From: Oscillibacter sp.
GTDB lineage: Bacteria > Bacillota > Clostridia > Oscillospirales > Oscillospiraceae
Assembly (NCBI RefSeq): GCF_028693505.1
Contig: NZ_JAQUVF010000020.1
Coordinates: forward strand, 1-45,407
DNA: 45,407 nt
Reading direction: 5' to 3'
The notes beneath the pieces are model-generated. The model saw nothing but the letters and a program-made list of their open reading frames with translations. It made no database searches and was not told the DNA's origin. The position numbers were made by a program, and so were the translations under genes. Below are positions 32,116-40,445 of the stretch, one piece after another. How positions within the stretch are numbered: position 1 is the first letter of the stretch; each line of letters starts with the position of its first letter.

Positions 32116-32766
32116 TTCCTTGCAGGTCGGGTCCTCTTCCGTGGGGCTGGAGATGGGATGCTCCTTATGCTCCACCATGGCGCGGATCAGCTCCACCGTG
32201 CCGCCCAAACCCAGATAGCTGGAATCCAGACAGAAGTCGTAGCTTTCCAGATTGCCCCACTTCTGAGAGGAGTAGTACTCATAGTAAGAGGCGCGGCGCT
32301 TATCCGTTTTGACAATGAGCTGACGGGCCTTTTCTGGCGAGAGACTTTGCCGCTTGGCCACCCGCTGCACGCGCACATCCATGGGCGCGTGGATGAAAAG
32401 GCTCAGGTGGTTGGGGTTATCGGAGAGCGCATAGTCCGCGCAGCGGCCGATGATGACGCAGGGCCCCTGGTCCGCGATGTTGCGGATGGTGTTGAAGGTC
32501 GCAAGATACACCTGCTGCTCCAGAGAATCGCCCGCGCCGGTCCCGGGCAGGGCAAACATGTACGAGTCCATGGCGATGGAATAGAGCAGACTCTTGGGTC
32601 GTTCATCAAAGTTTTCAAAGATTTTTTCGCACAGGCCGCTTTTCTTGGCGGCCTCCTGCAAAAGCTCCTTATCATAAAACGGAATGCCCAGCTCCTTGGC
32701 CACGCGGATACCGATTTCCTTGCCGCCGCTGCCGAACTGCCGTCCGATTGTAATGATGGTTTTCAT
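32113..32766 (-). CDS. Cytidylate kinase-like family protein
   Basis: A 217-residue P-loop protein of the cytidylate-kinase-2 type. The P-loop is GRQFGSGGKEIG at residues 8-19, followed by VAKELGIPFYDKELL; the late KTDKRRASYYEYYS matches the lid and basic region of the family. It is not the canonical cmk of nucleotide synthesis, which is usually about 225 residues with a different NMP domain; its true phosphate acceptor is unknown. ATG 32766 has GAGAGGGGG upstream; the upstream in-frame region (to 32859) is probably not translated. Confidence 0.8.
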   Translation of the reverse strand: MKTIITIGRQFGSGGKEIGIRVAKELGIPFYDKELLQEAAKKSGLCEKIFENFDERPKSLLYSIAMDSYMFALPGTGAGDSLEQQVYLATFNTIRNIADQGPCVIIGRCADYALSDNPNHLSLFIHAPMDVRVQRVAKRQSLSPEKARQLIVKTDKRRASYYEYYSSQKWGNLESYDFCLDSSYLGLGGTVELIRAMVEHKEHPISSPTEEDPTCKE

Positions 32767-32794
32767 AGCGCTGCCCCCTCTCTTTGATGTTTTT

Positions 32795-32823
32795 ATTATA
32801 GCACAGGCGATTCCCGCCGTCAA
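32795..32823 (-). promoter_or_regulatory. Promoter of cytidylate-kinase-like gene
   Basis: Minus-strand TTGACG (32818-32823), 17-bp spacer, consensus TATAAT (32795-32800). Confidence 0.7.
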
Positions 32824-32866
32824 ACGAAAGCACACGGGGCACCTCAAACGGCGCGGCATGTGATAA

Positions 32867-33088
32867 AATCAGTTTCATCGCTTTATTTGCAGCAACGGAG
32901 ACGGCTTATCCGGCTCCGGCTGTCCCCACAGCGCCTACACTGCCTCTCTCGGCATCCCAGCGCCCTGCGCGCTGGGGGTTTTGGGGGAAGGCCCGCACGC
33001 TCCCAACGAACACGCCCGGATGGACACCCTTTCCCCCCAGGCCAAGCGTCTGGCGGTGGCGATTCTGGCGCTGCCGGATTTCTTTTGA
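32867..33088 (+). pseudogene. Relic of an M20-family metallopeptidase C terminus
   Basis: A 73-codon open frame after a TAA (32864-32866), with no start codon or ribosome binding site, ends at TGA 33086-33088. The reading has segments NGDGLSGSGC, TASLGIPAPCALGVLGEG, GPHAPNEHARMDTL and LAVAILALPDFF. The order SGS, GIP, G(x)GxH..NE and a hydrophobic end resembles the last part of M20 peptidases. The other domains are missing, so this is a truncated remnant. The M20 match is from memory; YgeY of urate clusters is an M20 peptidase, but no link can be shown. Confidence 0.55.
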
Positions 33089-33130
33089 AAAAACAGGACC
33101 TGCCGCATCGCGGCGGGTCCTGTTTTTTCG
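33087..33130. terminator. Bidirectional terminator between M20 relic and xdhC
   Basis: Stem AAAAAACAGGACC...GGTCCTGTTTTTT with inner pairing CCGC/GCGG; serves as terminator of xdhABC on the minus strand. Confidence 0.85.
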
Positions 33131-33138
33131 TAATCAGT

Positions 33139-33648
33139 CTATTCCTGGGGCAGTTCCCTGCCCAGCCGCCGGTACATGGTCTTTTTCACGGCGCGCAGGA
33201 TGTTTTCATAGCCCGTGCAGCGGCATAAATGCCCGGAGAGCAGCTTTCGCAGTTCCTCGTCCGTATACGCTTTGCCGCTTTCCAGAATCTCCACGGCTGT
33301 CAGAATGAAGCCCGGCGAGCAGAAGCCGCACTGGATGGCGCTCTCGTCCACAAACGCCTGCTGAATGTCGGAAAGCTCCCCGTTGGGTCCCAGCAGCCCC
33401 TCCAGCGTCCGCACCTTCTTCCCCTCGGCCCAGACCGCCAGATAAATGCAGGAGTTGAAGGCCTCCCCATCGATCAGAACGTTGCAGGCGCCACACTCCC
33501 CCACCTCGCAGCCCTTTTTGACGCTGGTCTGGCGAAAATCATTGCGCAGCAGATCGGTCAGGCTGGCCCGGACGTCCACCGTCCGCTCCACATCTTTGCC
33601 GTTCAGATTGAAGCAAACGGTCTGGTACTGTGTCAAGTGTTTTTCCAT
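33139..33648 (-). CDS. xdhC: Xanthine dehydrogenase-type [2Fe-2S] subunit
   Basis: The 169-residue electron-transfer subunit of a molybdenum hydroxylase. The plant-type ferredoxin cysteines are C47, C52, C55 and C67 (GCEVGECGACN, then NSC); the second cluster has CGFC (C107, C110) and LCRCTGY (C142, C144). All eight ligands are present. Start ATG 33648 overlaps the xdhB stop by one base (TAATG), so the two subunits are translationally coupled. Order xdhA-xdhB-xdhC matches the E. coli XdhABC type. Substrate probably xanthine or another purine. Confidence 0.93.
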   Translation of the reverse strand: MEKHLTQYQTVCFNLNGKDVERTVDVRASLTDLLRNDFRQTSVKKGCEVGECGACNVLIDGEAFNSCIYLAVWAEGKKVRTLEGLLGPNGELSDIQQAFVDESAIQCGFCSPGFILTAVEILESGKAYTDEELRKLLSGHLCRCTGYENILRAVKKTMYRRLGRELPQE

Positions 33649-34529
33649 TACAGCTCACCCCCTGCCAGTCTGACAGCTTCCGCGAAGGCGCGCTTCGCGC
33701 TCTCCACGGCAATGTGCATCCGAAAGTCCCGGGCAGCGCGCCAAGAGTCCCGGGGATGGATATCCTCCCTCACGGCCGCGCCGAACGCTTCCGCCAGCTC
33801 CGCGGAAAGGCGCGCTCCCGCCGCCGTTTTCTCTGCCGTTTCCGCCCGCAGCGGGATGGGTCCCGCCACGCCGAAGGCCACCCGCGCCCGCTCCACATAT
33901 TTTTTGTCATCGGAGAGTCGAACGTTGACAGAGGTGCCCAACGTGGCGATATCCATGGCGCTGCGCATGGCGTATTTGATGTAGTGTCCGAAGGTATGCT
34001 CGTAGCTTTCCCGGGAAATCAGGATGGCGGTTTGCAGCTCGCCCGCCCGGATGTCCACCTTCCCCGCCCGGATGTAAAACTCCTGAATGGGGACGCGGCG
34101 GACGCCGTCCTGTCCGGTCAGCTCCACCGTGGCGTCATAGGCGAAGAGCGTGGAAGCGGAGTCCGCGGAGGTGACACCGTTGCAGGTATTGCCGCCGATG
34201 GTGCCGATGTTACGAATCTGAGGCCCGCCCACCTGGTCCACGGCCTCTCCCAAGACATTGACATACTTTTGGATCAACGGGTCCCGGGTAATGTGGGAAA
34301 AGCTGGTGAGGGAGCCGATGCGCAGCGTGCCGTCCGCTTCCAGCGAAACGCCCCGCAGGGCGTCCAAACCATAAACGGAGATCAGCTCCGCCCCGGCGCG
34401 CTTGCCCTCGCGCATCTGTACCAGCACGTCGGACCCCCCCGCAATGATCTGGGCCTCCGGATGCTTTAAGCGGAGGGCCACGGCGTCCTGAACGCTCTCG
34501 GCCTGATACAGGGCTTTCATATCATACAT
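33648..34529 (-). CDS. xdhB: Xanthine dehydrogenase-type FAD subunit
   Basis: The 293-residue FAD-binding subunit, which passes electrons from the Fe-S subunit to NAD+ or another acceptor. The isoalloxazine/ADP-binding motif IIAGGSDVL near residue 28 and the GTIGGNTCNG region (about residue 108) are typical of the CO dehydrogenase flavoprotein fold. Length is normal. GAGGGAGGG lies eight bases before ATG 34529. It is 15 bases after xdhA and overlaps xdhC by one base. Confidence 0.92.
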   Translation of the reverse strand: MYDMKALYQAESVQDAVALRLKHPEAQIIAGGSDVLVQMREGKRAGAELISVYGLDALRGVSLEADGTLRIGSLTSFSHITRDPLIQKYVNVLGEAVDQVGGPQIRNIGTIGGNTCNGVTSADSASTLFAYDATVELTGQDGVRRVPIQEFYIRAGKVDIRAGELQTAILISRESYEHTFGHYIKYAMRSAMDIATLGTSVNVRLSDDKKYVERARVAFGVAGPIPLRAETAEKTAAGARLSAELAEAFGAAVREDIHPRDSWRAARDFRMHIAVESAKRAFAEAVRLAGGEL

Positions 34530-34544
34530 ATCGTGTTCCCTCCC

Positions 34545-36839
34545 TCAGTCGGTGATGAGCCCCGCCTCTTTGAACTGCCGGTAGAGGACGTGGGGCGTGA
34601 TGGGACAGCAGTCGATTGCAACGCCGGTGGCATTTAAAATGGCGTTGCGGATGGCCGGCGCGCCGGAACAGGCCGGCGGCTCCCCCAGCGCCTTTGTGCC
34701 AAAGGGCGAGGTCGGCTCCGGATTTTCCACGAAGCCCACCTCCAGCGTGGGGTGGTCCATGAAGGTGGAGAGCTTATAATCCAGCAGATTGTTGTTGAGC
34801 GGCCTGCCGGTCTCCTCGTCGAATTTCAGTTCCTCGGACAGGCCGTATCCAATGGCCATGGACATGCCGCCGTGGACCTGCGCCTCCGCCAGGGCGGGGT
34901 TGATAAGCCGTCCGCAGTCGTGAACGTTGACCATGTGCAGGAGTTTCACTTTACACATTGGAATGTCCACCTCCACCTCCACAAAGGAGCAGCCGAAGGA
35001 ATAGGCGTTGGATTTGATCTGGGCGGTGGTCTCGGCGGTAATGTGCTGGCTGTTTTCCAGAGAGTACAGGCTCTCGGTGGCGAGGTCTCCCAGCGATTTG
35101 AGCACTCTGCCGTCGGATTTTCGGACGATCTGCCCGTCCGCAAGGTCCAGATTGCTTACGGGCATCCGGGTCTGCTCATGGGCGATCTCCAAAATCCGCT
35201 CCCGGAGGGCGGCTGCGGTCTGGGCGATGGAAAAGCCGCCGATGTAGGTCTGGCGGGAGGCATAGGCCCCCGTGCCGAAGGGGGTGACGTCCGTATCCTG
35301 ACTGGAAACCACATGGACGTCCCTCAGCGGCACGCCCACGGCATCCGCCACCATCTGGGAATAGGCGGTGTCGCAGCCCTGCCCGATCTCCGTCTCGCCG
35401 GTCTGGAATTGCAGGGACCCGTCCTGATTGAGCACCATGCGGCAGGAGGAGGATTCCAGTGAGATGGGCCATACAGCCGTGTTATACCAGAATACGGCAA
35501 GGCCAATCCCTTTACGGACAGGACCAGTCTGATTTTGGTACTCCCGAAGCTTTCTCTCGTAATCGATGGCCGCCATGCCCTTGTCCATGCACTGGTTGAA
35601 GGTATCTGTGTAAAGCTCGTTTTTGGAAAAGCCGTCCACATACCCGACGGGCATCAGATTTTTCCGGCGGAATTCCAGCGGCACCATGCCGACGGCCTTG
35701 CAGATGTCGTCAATGTGGCTCTCGCCTGCAAACATAGCCTGGGGGATGCCGTAGCCCCGCATGGCCCCGGCTGCGGGGCGGTTGGTGAACACGCTCCAGC
35801 AGTCGCACTCCAGATTGTCGCAGGGGTAGAGCTGGGGAAATGCCCCCATTCCCTTGGCCACCACGCCGTGGCCGTGGGAGGCGTAGGCCCCCTGATTGGA
35901 AAATGCCTCAAATTTCCGGGCCACCAGCGTGCCGTCCGGTCGGACGTAGGAGATGATGTGGGTGCGGATGGCGTGGCGCACGCGATTAGAAACAAAGGTT
36001 TCCTCCCGGGTGCACTCCAGCTTCACAAGCCGCCCCCCCACCATGGTGGAACACCACGCGCAAAGCGGCTCGTACAGCGCATCCTGCTTATTGCCAAAGC
36101 CGCCGCCGATGTAGGGCTTGATCAGCCGCACCTTGCCCCAGGGCAGTCCCAGCGCCTGACCGACCACCCGGCGGACGATATGGGGGATCTGGGTGGAGGA
36201 GACCACCACCATGCGGCCCGCGTCCATATAGGCAAAGCAGCCGTGGTTTTCAATGTGGCAGTGCTGGACGGTGGGGGTGTCGTACCAGCCCTCCACCCGG
36301 ATAAGACCCGGCTCCAAAATGGCCTTTTGATAGTCCCCTTTGCGCAGATCGGTGTGTTTGAGGATGTTGTTTGGGAACTCCTCGTGAATCTGCGGTGCGC
36401 CGTCCTCCATGGCCTTTTGGACATCCAGCACAAAGGGCAGCTCGTCATATGTAACCTTCAGCGCCCGGACGCCCTGCATGGCGGCCACCTCATCCTCCGC
36501 GATGACCACCGCCACCTCGTCTCCAAAGTAGCGGACATGGCGGTTGAGCAGCAGCCGGTCCGCCACATCCTGATGGGCAGGGTCTGTGGACCACGGATGG
36601 CCCGCGGTGGGGAACGGCAGGTTGGGCACATCGAAGCAGGTCAGTACCCGCACCACGCCGGGCACGGTCTCCGCCTGTGCGGTGTCGATGGACCGGACAT
36701 AGCCGTGGGCGATGGCGGCATGGCAGATTTTGACCACCAAAGCACTGCGGTCACACAGATCGTCCATGTATTTTGCGCGTCCCGTGGCCTTTTCATAGGC
36801 GTCCACCCGGGCAACACTTTTCCCGACGCTTTTGCTCAT
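34545..36839 (-). CDS. xdhA: Xanthine dehydrogenase-type molybdopterin subunit
   Basis: The 764-residue catalytic subunit that hydroxylates a heterocycle such as xanthine or hypoxanthine at the Mo centre. Cofactor loops are visible: PYIGGGFGNKQD, GAMRGYGIPQAMF and the GQGCDTAYSQM stretch. The catalytic glutamate is in FGTKALGEPPACSGAPAI. The fold ends with IDCCPITPHV, also family-typical. AAAGGAGG precedes ATG 36839 at eight bases. First gene of xdhA-xdhB-xdhC, divergent from mocA; I found no convincing promoter for it in the 97-bp gap, though the mocA promoter is there. Confidence 0.93.
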   Translation of the reverse strand: MSKSVGKSVARVDAYEKATGRAKYMDDLCDRSALVVKICHAAIAHGYVRSIDTAQAETVPGVVRVLTCFDVPNLPFPTAGHPWSTDPAHQDVADRLLLNRHVRYFGDEVAVVIAEDEVAAMQGVRALKVTYDELPFVLDVQKAMEDGAPQIHEEFPNNILKHTDLRKGDYQKAILEPGLIRVEGWYDTPTVQHCHIENHGCFAYMDAGRMVVVSSTQIPHIVRRVVGQALGLPWGKVRLIKPYIGGGFGNKQDALYEPLCAWCSTMVGGRLVKLECTREETFVSNRVRHAIRTHIISYVRPDGTLVARKFEAFSNQGAYASHGHGVVAKGMGAFPQLYPCDNLECDCWSVFTNRPAAGAMRGYGIPQAMFAGESHIDDICKAVGMVPLEFRRKNLMPVGYVDGFSKNELYTDTFNQCMDKGMAAIDYERKLREYQNQTGPVRKGIGLAVFWYNTAVWPISLESSSCRMVLNQDGSLQFQTGETEIGQGCDTAYSQMVADAVGVPLRDVHVVSSQDTDVTPFGTGAYASRQTYIGGFSIAQTAAALRERILEIAHEQTRMPVSNLDLADGQIVRKSDGRVLKSLGDLATESLYSLENSQHITAETTAQIKSNAYSFGCSFVEVEVDIPMCKVKLLHMVNVHDCGRLINPALAEAQVHGGMSMAIGYGLSEELKFDEETGRPLNNNLLDYKLSTFMDHPTLEVGFVENPEPTSPFGTKALGEPPACSGAPAIRNAILNATGVAIDCCPITPHVLYRQFKEAGLITD

Positions 36840-36882
36840 GGGGCAGTCCTCCTTTAATGTGTGTGAAACTCGTTTCTCTCCA

Positions 36883-36912
36883 TTGACTTATCAGGGAAAA
36901 AGTGGATATACT
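36883..36912 (+). promoter_or_regulatory. Promoter of mocA
   Basis: TTGACT (36883-36888), 18-bp spacer, TATACT (36907-36912). Confidence 0.65.
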
Positions 36913-36936
36913 GAAAGCAGAAAGGGGATGAAGCAC

Positions 36937-37518
36937 ATGTTGCAGTTGGGATGCGTCGTGATGGCTGCGGGCAACGCCCGGCGATTTGGAGAAAACAAGC
37001 TGGCCTCCTCTGTGGGCGGGCGAAGCCTCATCCTCCGGGCACTGGAAGCCGTTCCCGCGGAGCTTTTTGAAACAGTGGTGGTTGTCACCCAGTATCCGGA
37101 GATCATGCGTCTTGCCGCCCAATTCCATTTTGCGGCAGTGTGCAACCAGCGCCCCGACGAGGGCATCAGCCACACCATCGCGCTGGGGCTCACTGGTCTG
37201 CGGGATTGCGACGGCGTGCTCTTCCTCGTCTCCGATCAGCCGCTGCTGCGGCGGCAAAGCGTTGCGGCGGTGGTGGAGCAGTGGAAGCAGCAGCCCACGA
37301 TGATCGCGGCGCTTTCCCACGGGGGCGTCCGGGGCAACCCCTGTCTCTTCCCCGCCCGTTTTTTCCCGGAGCTTTTGAAGCTGACGGAGGATCACGGGGG
37401 AAATTCCGTCATCCGGATGCACGAGGATGCGCTCACCTTGGTAGAGACAAACGACCCTACGGAGCTTTCCGACGTGGACACCCCGGCGGCGCTGGAAGTA
37501 TTGCGGGAAAAGCTGTAA
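36937..37518 (+). CDS. mocA: Molybdenum cofactor cytidylyltransferase, MocA/YgfJ type
   Basis: A 193-residue nucleotidyltransferase predicted to turn molybdopterin into its CMP (MCD) form for xanthine-dehydrogenase-family enzymes. The selenium-linked version is called YgfJ. Signatures: VVMAAGNARRFGENKL near residue 8 for CTP binding, SDQPLLRR, and GVRGNPCLF and ETNDPTELSDVDTP near the end. ATG 36937 is chosen because GAAAGGGG is nine bases upstream; ATG 36928 would sit directly on that site. It lies between the two dehydrogenase loci, consistent with servicing both. Confidence 0.88.
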   Translation: MLQLGCVVMAAGNARRFGENKLASSVGGRSLILRALEAVPAELFETVVVVTQYPEIMRLAAQFHFAAVCNQRPDEGISHTIALGLTGLRDCDGVLFLVSDQPLLRRQSVAAVVEQWKQQPTMIAALSHGGVRGNPCLFPARFFPELLKLTEDHGGNSVIRMHEDALTLVETNDPTELSDVDTPAALEVLREKL

Positions 37519-37519
37519 G

Positions 37520-37762
37520 CAGCGGGGCGGATGCCCCGCTCAGCTTGTCGAAAAACCTCGTACTCCTTTCGCTGCCGGGGCAACGAAATAAATTGGAATC
37601 ATTTTCTCCCACGACATGTGCGTGGGAGAAAATACTATGCGCGGAGCGAGCGTCGAATTGTCCGCCAAAGGCGAACAACCGAGGCGCAGAGCGAAGTGAG
37701 CTCCCCTCGAAAAAGTGCCTGCGGCACTTTTTCGACAGTCTCAGCGGGGCGGATGCCCCGCT
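37520..37762 (+). repeat. MITE/REP-like element flanked by 21-bp direct repeats
   Basis: Two copies of AGCGGGGCGGATGCCCCGCT, each itself a hairpin, occur at 37521-37540 and 37743-37762 (identity extends one base left, giving 21 bp). Between them lie 201 bases with inverted ends TGTCGAAAAA (37546-37555) and TTTTTCGACA (37728-37737). Inside are a 13-bp perfect hairpin (ATTTTCTCCCACG pairing with CGTGGGAGAAAAT, near 37600-37633) and another 13-bp stem (37707-37719 with 37723-37735). There is no open frame of note. It looks like a small non-coding dispersed element inserted into, or duplicating, the mocA terminator. Confidence 0.6.
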
Positions 37763-37770
37763 TTTTTTAT
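37743..37770 (+). terminator. Terminator of mocA
   Basis: Stem AGCGGGGC-GGAT-GCCCCGCT followed by a run of T. The upstream duplicate at 37521, three bases from the mocA stop, lacks the T-run. Confidence 0.75.
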
Positions 37771-40316
37771 TTCCGGGTGTAGGGCGTATTTTCCAGCGGC
37801 AAGCTGGTGCGGAAGATGCCGTCATAGCGATAGTAAGCGTCGGCAATGGCAGGGGCGGTGGGGATGGAGGTGATCTCCCCGATGCCGATGGCGCCGCAGG
37901 CAACGCCCAGCCCCGGTTTTTCCACGATGATGGGCGTGATCTCCGGGATTTGGTTGGCCCGCAGCAGGCCCAGCGTACCGTATTTTGCGGTGGGTCTGCA
38001 CGCTTCCAGCGGATAGCGCTCCGTGAGGGCGTAGCCCATGGACATCACCACGCCGCCTTCGATCTGCCCCTCCACCGAGAGGGGATTCACCGCCTTGCCC
38101 ACATCGTGAGCGGCGACGATCCGGGCAACCTTGCCCTCCTCGTCCAGAATGCAAAGCTGGGTGGCATACCCGTAGGCGATGTGGCTCACGGGATTTGGCA
38201 CGTCGGCCCCCAGCGGGTCCGTTTTCCCAAAATACTCCCCGTAAAACTCTTTTCCGTCAATATCTGACAAGTTCTTTCCCTTTAATGCCTCTCGCAGTCC
38301 CTCGCAGGCTCTGCGGCAGGCTTCTCCGGTAAAAAGTGTCTGGCGGGAGCCGGACGTGGTGCCGGAATCCGGGGAGAGGTAGGTGTTGGACCGCTCGTAG
38401 ATCACCTGCTGCGGCGAAAGGCCGGTCTGGTCGCAGACCATCTGCACCAGGACGGTGCCAAGCCCCTGCCCGATGCAGGAGGCACCCGCATAGATATGGA
38501 GCCGTCCTTCCTCCGCCCGCAGCCGGACCCGGCCGGTATCCGGGATGCCAACGCCCACACCGGCATTTTTCATGGCGCAGGCCAGCCCCACGTATTTGGC
38601 GCTTTTGTAATAAGGCTTCACGGCCTCCAGCGTCTCCACAAGACCGGTGGAGCCGTCCACGATCTGTCCGTTGGGCAGCTCCTCGCCGGGGCGGATGGCG
38701 TTGCGGTAGCGGATCTCCCACGGGGAGATGCCCACAATGTCCGCCATCTGGTTCAAGAGACTCTCGATGCAAAAGCAGGTCTGGGTCACGCCGAAGCCCC
38801 GGAAGGCCCCCGCAGGCGGGTTGTTGGTATAGTAGGCCCAGCCGTCGATCTCGAAATTCTGGTAATGGTACGGTCCGGCGGCGTGGGTGCAGGCCCGCTC
38901 CAGCACCGGGCCGCCCAGTGACGCATACGCCCCCGTATCTGCGATGACTTCCGCCGCGACGCCTTGAATGACGCCGTTTTCATCGCACCCCAGGGAGAAC
39001 TCCATCTCCATGGGATGGCGCTTGGGGTGGATGAGGATGCTCTCCGCCCGGGTGAGCTTCACCTTTACCGCCCGCCCCGTCAGATACGCGATGAGCGCGG
39101 CATGGTGCTGGACCGTCACATCCTCCTTGCCGCCAAAGCCGCCGCCCACAAGGCAGTTGCGCACCTTCACCTTCTCCGCCGGCAGCCCCAGCATCCCCAT
39201 GGTCTCGTGCTGGGTGTCGTAGGTCCCCTGATCGGTGGAGAGGATCATCACGCCGTCCCCCTCCGGATAGGCCACGGCGCACTCCGGTTCCAAAAACGCA
39301 TGCTCCGTCCACGGGGTGGAAAAGCGCTGGGTCAACACGTGGCGGCTTTTGGCGATGGCCTCCGCCGGGTTCCCCCGCTGAATGTGCTTGTGGGCCAGCA
39401 GATTGCCGTCACGGTGGACCAGCGGAGCATCCGGCAGCATGGCTTCCCGCGGGCTGCGGACCATGGGAAGTTCCTCATAGTCCACCCGCACCAGCTCCTT
39501 GGCCTTTGCCAGAATCTCCGGCGTCTCCGCCGCCACCAAGCAAATGGCGTCCCCCAGATAATGGGTAATGCCGCCCACGGGGATCATGGTGTCCCAGTCC
39601 TTTTTCAGGTGGCCCACCTTGTTTTGCCCGGGAACGTCGGCGGCGGTATACACCCCCGCCACGCCGGGCAGGGCCTTGGCCTCCTCCGTGTGGATGGCCA
39701 GCACCCGGGCACGGGGATAGGCGCTGCGGACAGCGCTGGCGTAAAGCATACCGGGCAGGTACACATCGTCCGGGTAAATACCCGCTCCCGTGACCTTCTC
39801 CTCCACGTCGATCCGGGGCACCCGCGCGCCAAGGGACCAGTCCGTCGGCCCCGGCGGCACCGCGCCGGCGCGAAATACCTCCGCCGAGAGCAAAATGGCG
39901 TCGATGATCTTCACATACCCGGTGCAGCGGCAGATGTTGTTGCGGATGGCAAAGGCCGCCTCCTCCCGGGAGGGCTTGGGGTTCTGGTCCAGCAGCGCCT
40001 TGGCGCACATCACCATGCCGGGGATGCAGAAGCCGCACTGGACCGCCCCGGCAGCGCCAAAGGCGTATGTATACACTTCCCTTTCAAAGGGAGTCAGCCC
40101 CTCCACCGTGAGGATGTTCTTCCCCTCCAGCTTGTCGGTCTGGGGAACGCAGGCCTTGGTAGGCTTTTCGTCGATCAAAACCGTGCAGGTGCCGCAGGCG
40201 CCCTCGCTGCATCCGTCCTTCACGCCGGTCAAATGCAGGTCGTCCCTTAAAAAGCGCAGCAGCTTCTGATTTTTTTCCACGGTAACGGACTGACCGTTCA
40301 CAGTAAATACCGCCAT
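37767..40316 (-). CDS. Selenium-dependent xanthine dehydrogenase, fused Fe-S and Mo subunit
   Basis: An 849-residue fusion of a two-cluster [2Fe-2S] domain (residues 1 to about 150) and a molybdopterin domain. Cluster ligands are C36, C41, C44 and C56 (DGCSEGACGTCT), then C94, C97, C129 and C131 (CGFC, ICRCTGY). The Mo domain shows VGGGFGGKEDVTV, GAFRGFGVTQTCF, and the catalytic glutamate in GIGEITSIPTAPAI. Length and layout match the named Se-dependent XDH family, in which a labile selenium replaces sulfur at Mo; that is family knowledge, not visible here. No FAD subunit is attached, so electrons may go to XdhB or YgfK. AAAGGAGG precedes ATG 40316. Confidence 0.93.
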   Translation of the reverse strand: MAVFTVNGQSVTVEKNQKLLRFLRDDLHLTGVKDGCSEGACGTCTVLIDEKPTKACVPQTDKLEGKNILTVEGLTPFEREVYTYAFGAAGAVQCGFCIPGMVMCAKALLDQNPKPSREEAAFAIRNNICRCTGYVKIIDAILLSAEVFRAGAVPPGPTDWSLGARVPRIDVEEKVTGAGIYPDDVYLPGMLYASAVRSAYPRARVLAIHTEEAKALPGVAGVYTAADVPGQNKVGHLKKDWDTMIPVGGITHYLGDAICLVAAETPEILAKAKELVRVDYEELPMVRSPREAMLPDAPLVHRDGNLLAHKHIQRGNPAEAIAKSRHVLTQRFSTPWTEHAFLEPECAVAYPEGDGVMILSTDQGTYDTQHETMGMLGLPAEKVKVRNCLVGGGFGGKEDVTVQHHAALIAYLTGRAVKVKLTRAESILIHPKRHPMEMEFSLGCDENGVIQGVAAEVIADTGAYASLGGPVLERACTHAAGPYHYQNFEIDGWAYYTNNPPAGAFRGFGVTQTCFCIESLLNQMADIVGISPWEIRYRNAIRPGEELPNGQIVDGSTGLVETLEAVKPYYKSAKYVGLACAMKNAGVGVGIPDTGRVRLRAEEGRLHIYAGASCIGQGLGTVLVQMVCDQTGLSPQQVIYERSNTYLSPDSGTTSGSRQTLFTGEACRRACEGLREALKGKNLSDIDGKEFYGEYFGKTDPLGADVPNPVSHIAYGYATQLCILDEEGKVARIVAAHDVGKAVNPLSVEGQIEGGVVMSMGYALTERYPLEACRPTAKYGTLGLLRANQIPEITPIIVEKPGLGVACGAIGIGEITSIPTAPAIADAYYRYDGIFRTSLPLENTPYTRK

Positions 40317-40366
40317 GTGTCATCCTCCTTTGCCGCCGCGCCCCAGTCCCACGGGCCAATTTTGCA

Positions 40367-40382
40367 GAAAGGTCAACCTTTC
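40367..40382. promoter_or_regulatory. Palindromic operator candidate at the fused XDH promoter
   Basis: GAAAGGT-CA-ACCTTTC, seven-base perfect arms, lies just downstream of the -10, about +4 to +19 of the minus-strand transcript. Position suits a repressor. No binding protein is identified. Confidence 0.5.
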
Positions 40383-40392
40383 CTTTTTCCTT

Positions 40393-40421
40393 ATTATACA
40401 ATACCTTTCCCCGCTCCGCAA
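40393..40421 (-). promoter_or_regulatory. Promoter of fused selenium-dependent XDH gene
   Basis: Minus-strand TTGCGG (40416-40421), 17-bp spacer, consensus TATAAT (40393-40398). Confidence 0.7.
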
Positions 40422-40445
40422 CAGCGCCTTGCCCCAGCCGTTATC

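Noticed and set aside
32860-33228. A 122-codon plus-strand frame between the cytidylate-kinase-like gene and xdhC
   Set aside because: A different frame in the same interval carries the M20-like motifs; this one is basic low-complexity sequence extending into xdhC antisense.
33139-40316. Selenocysteine (in-frame TGA) in the dehydrogenases
   Set aside because: All frames are uninterrupted. Selenium in this family is a labile Mo ligand, not selenocysteine.
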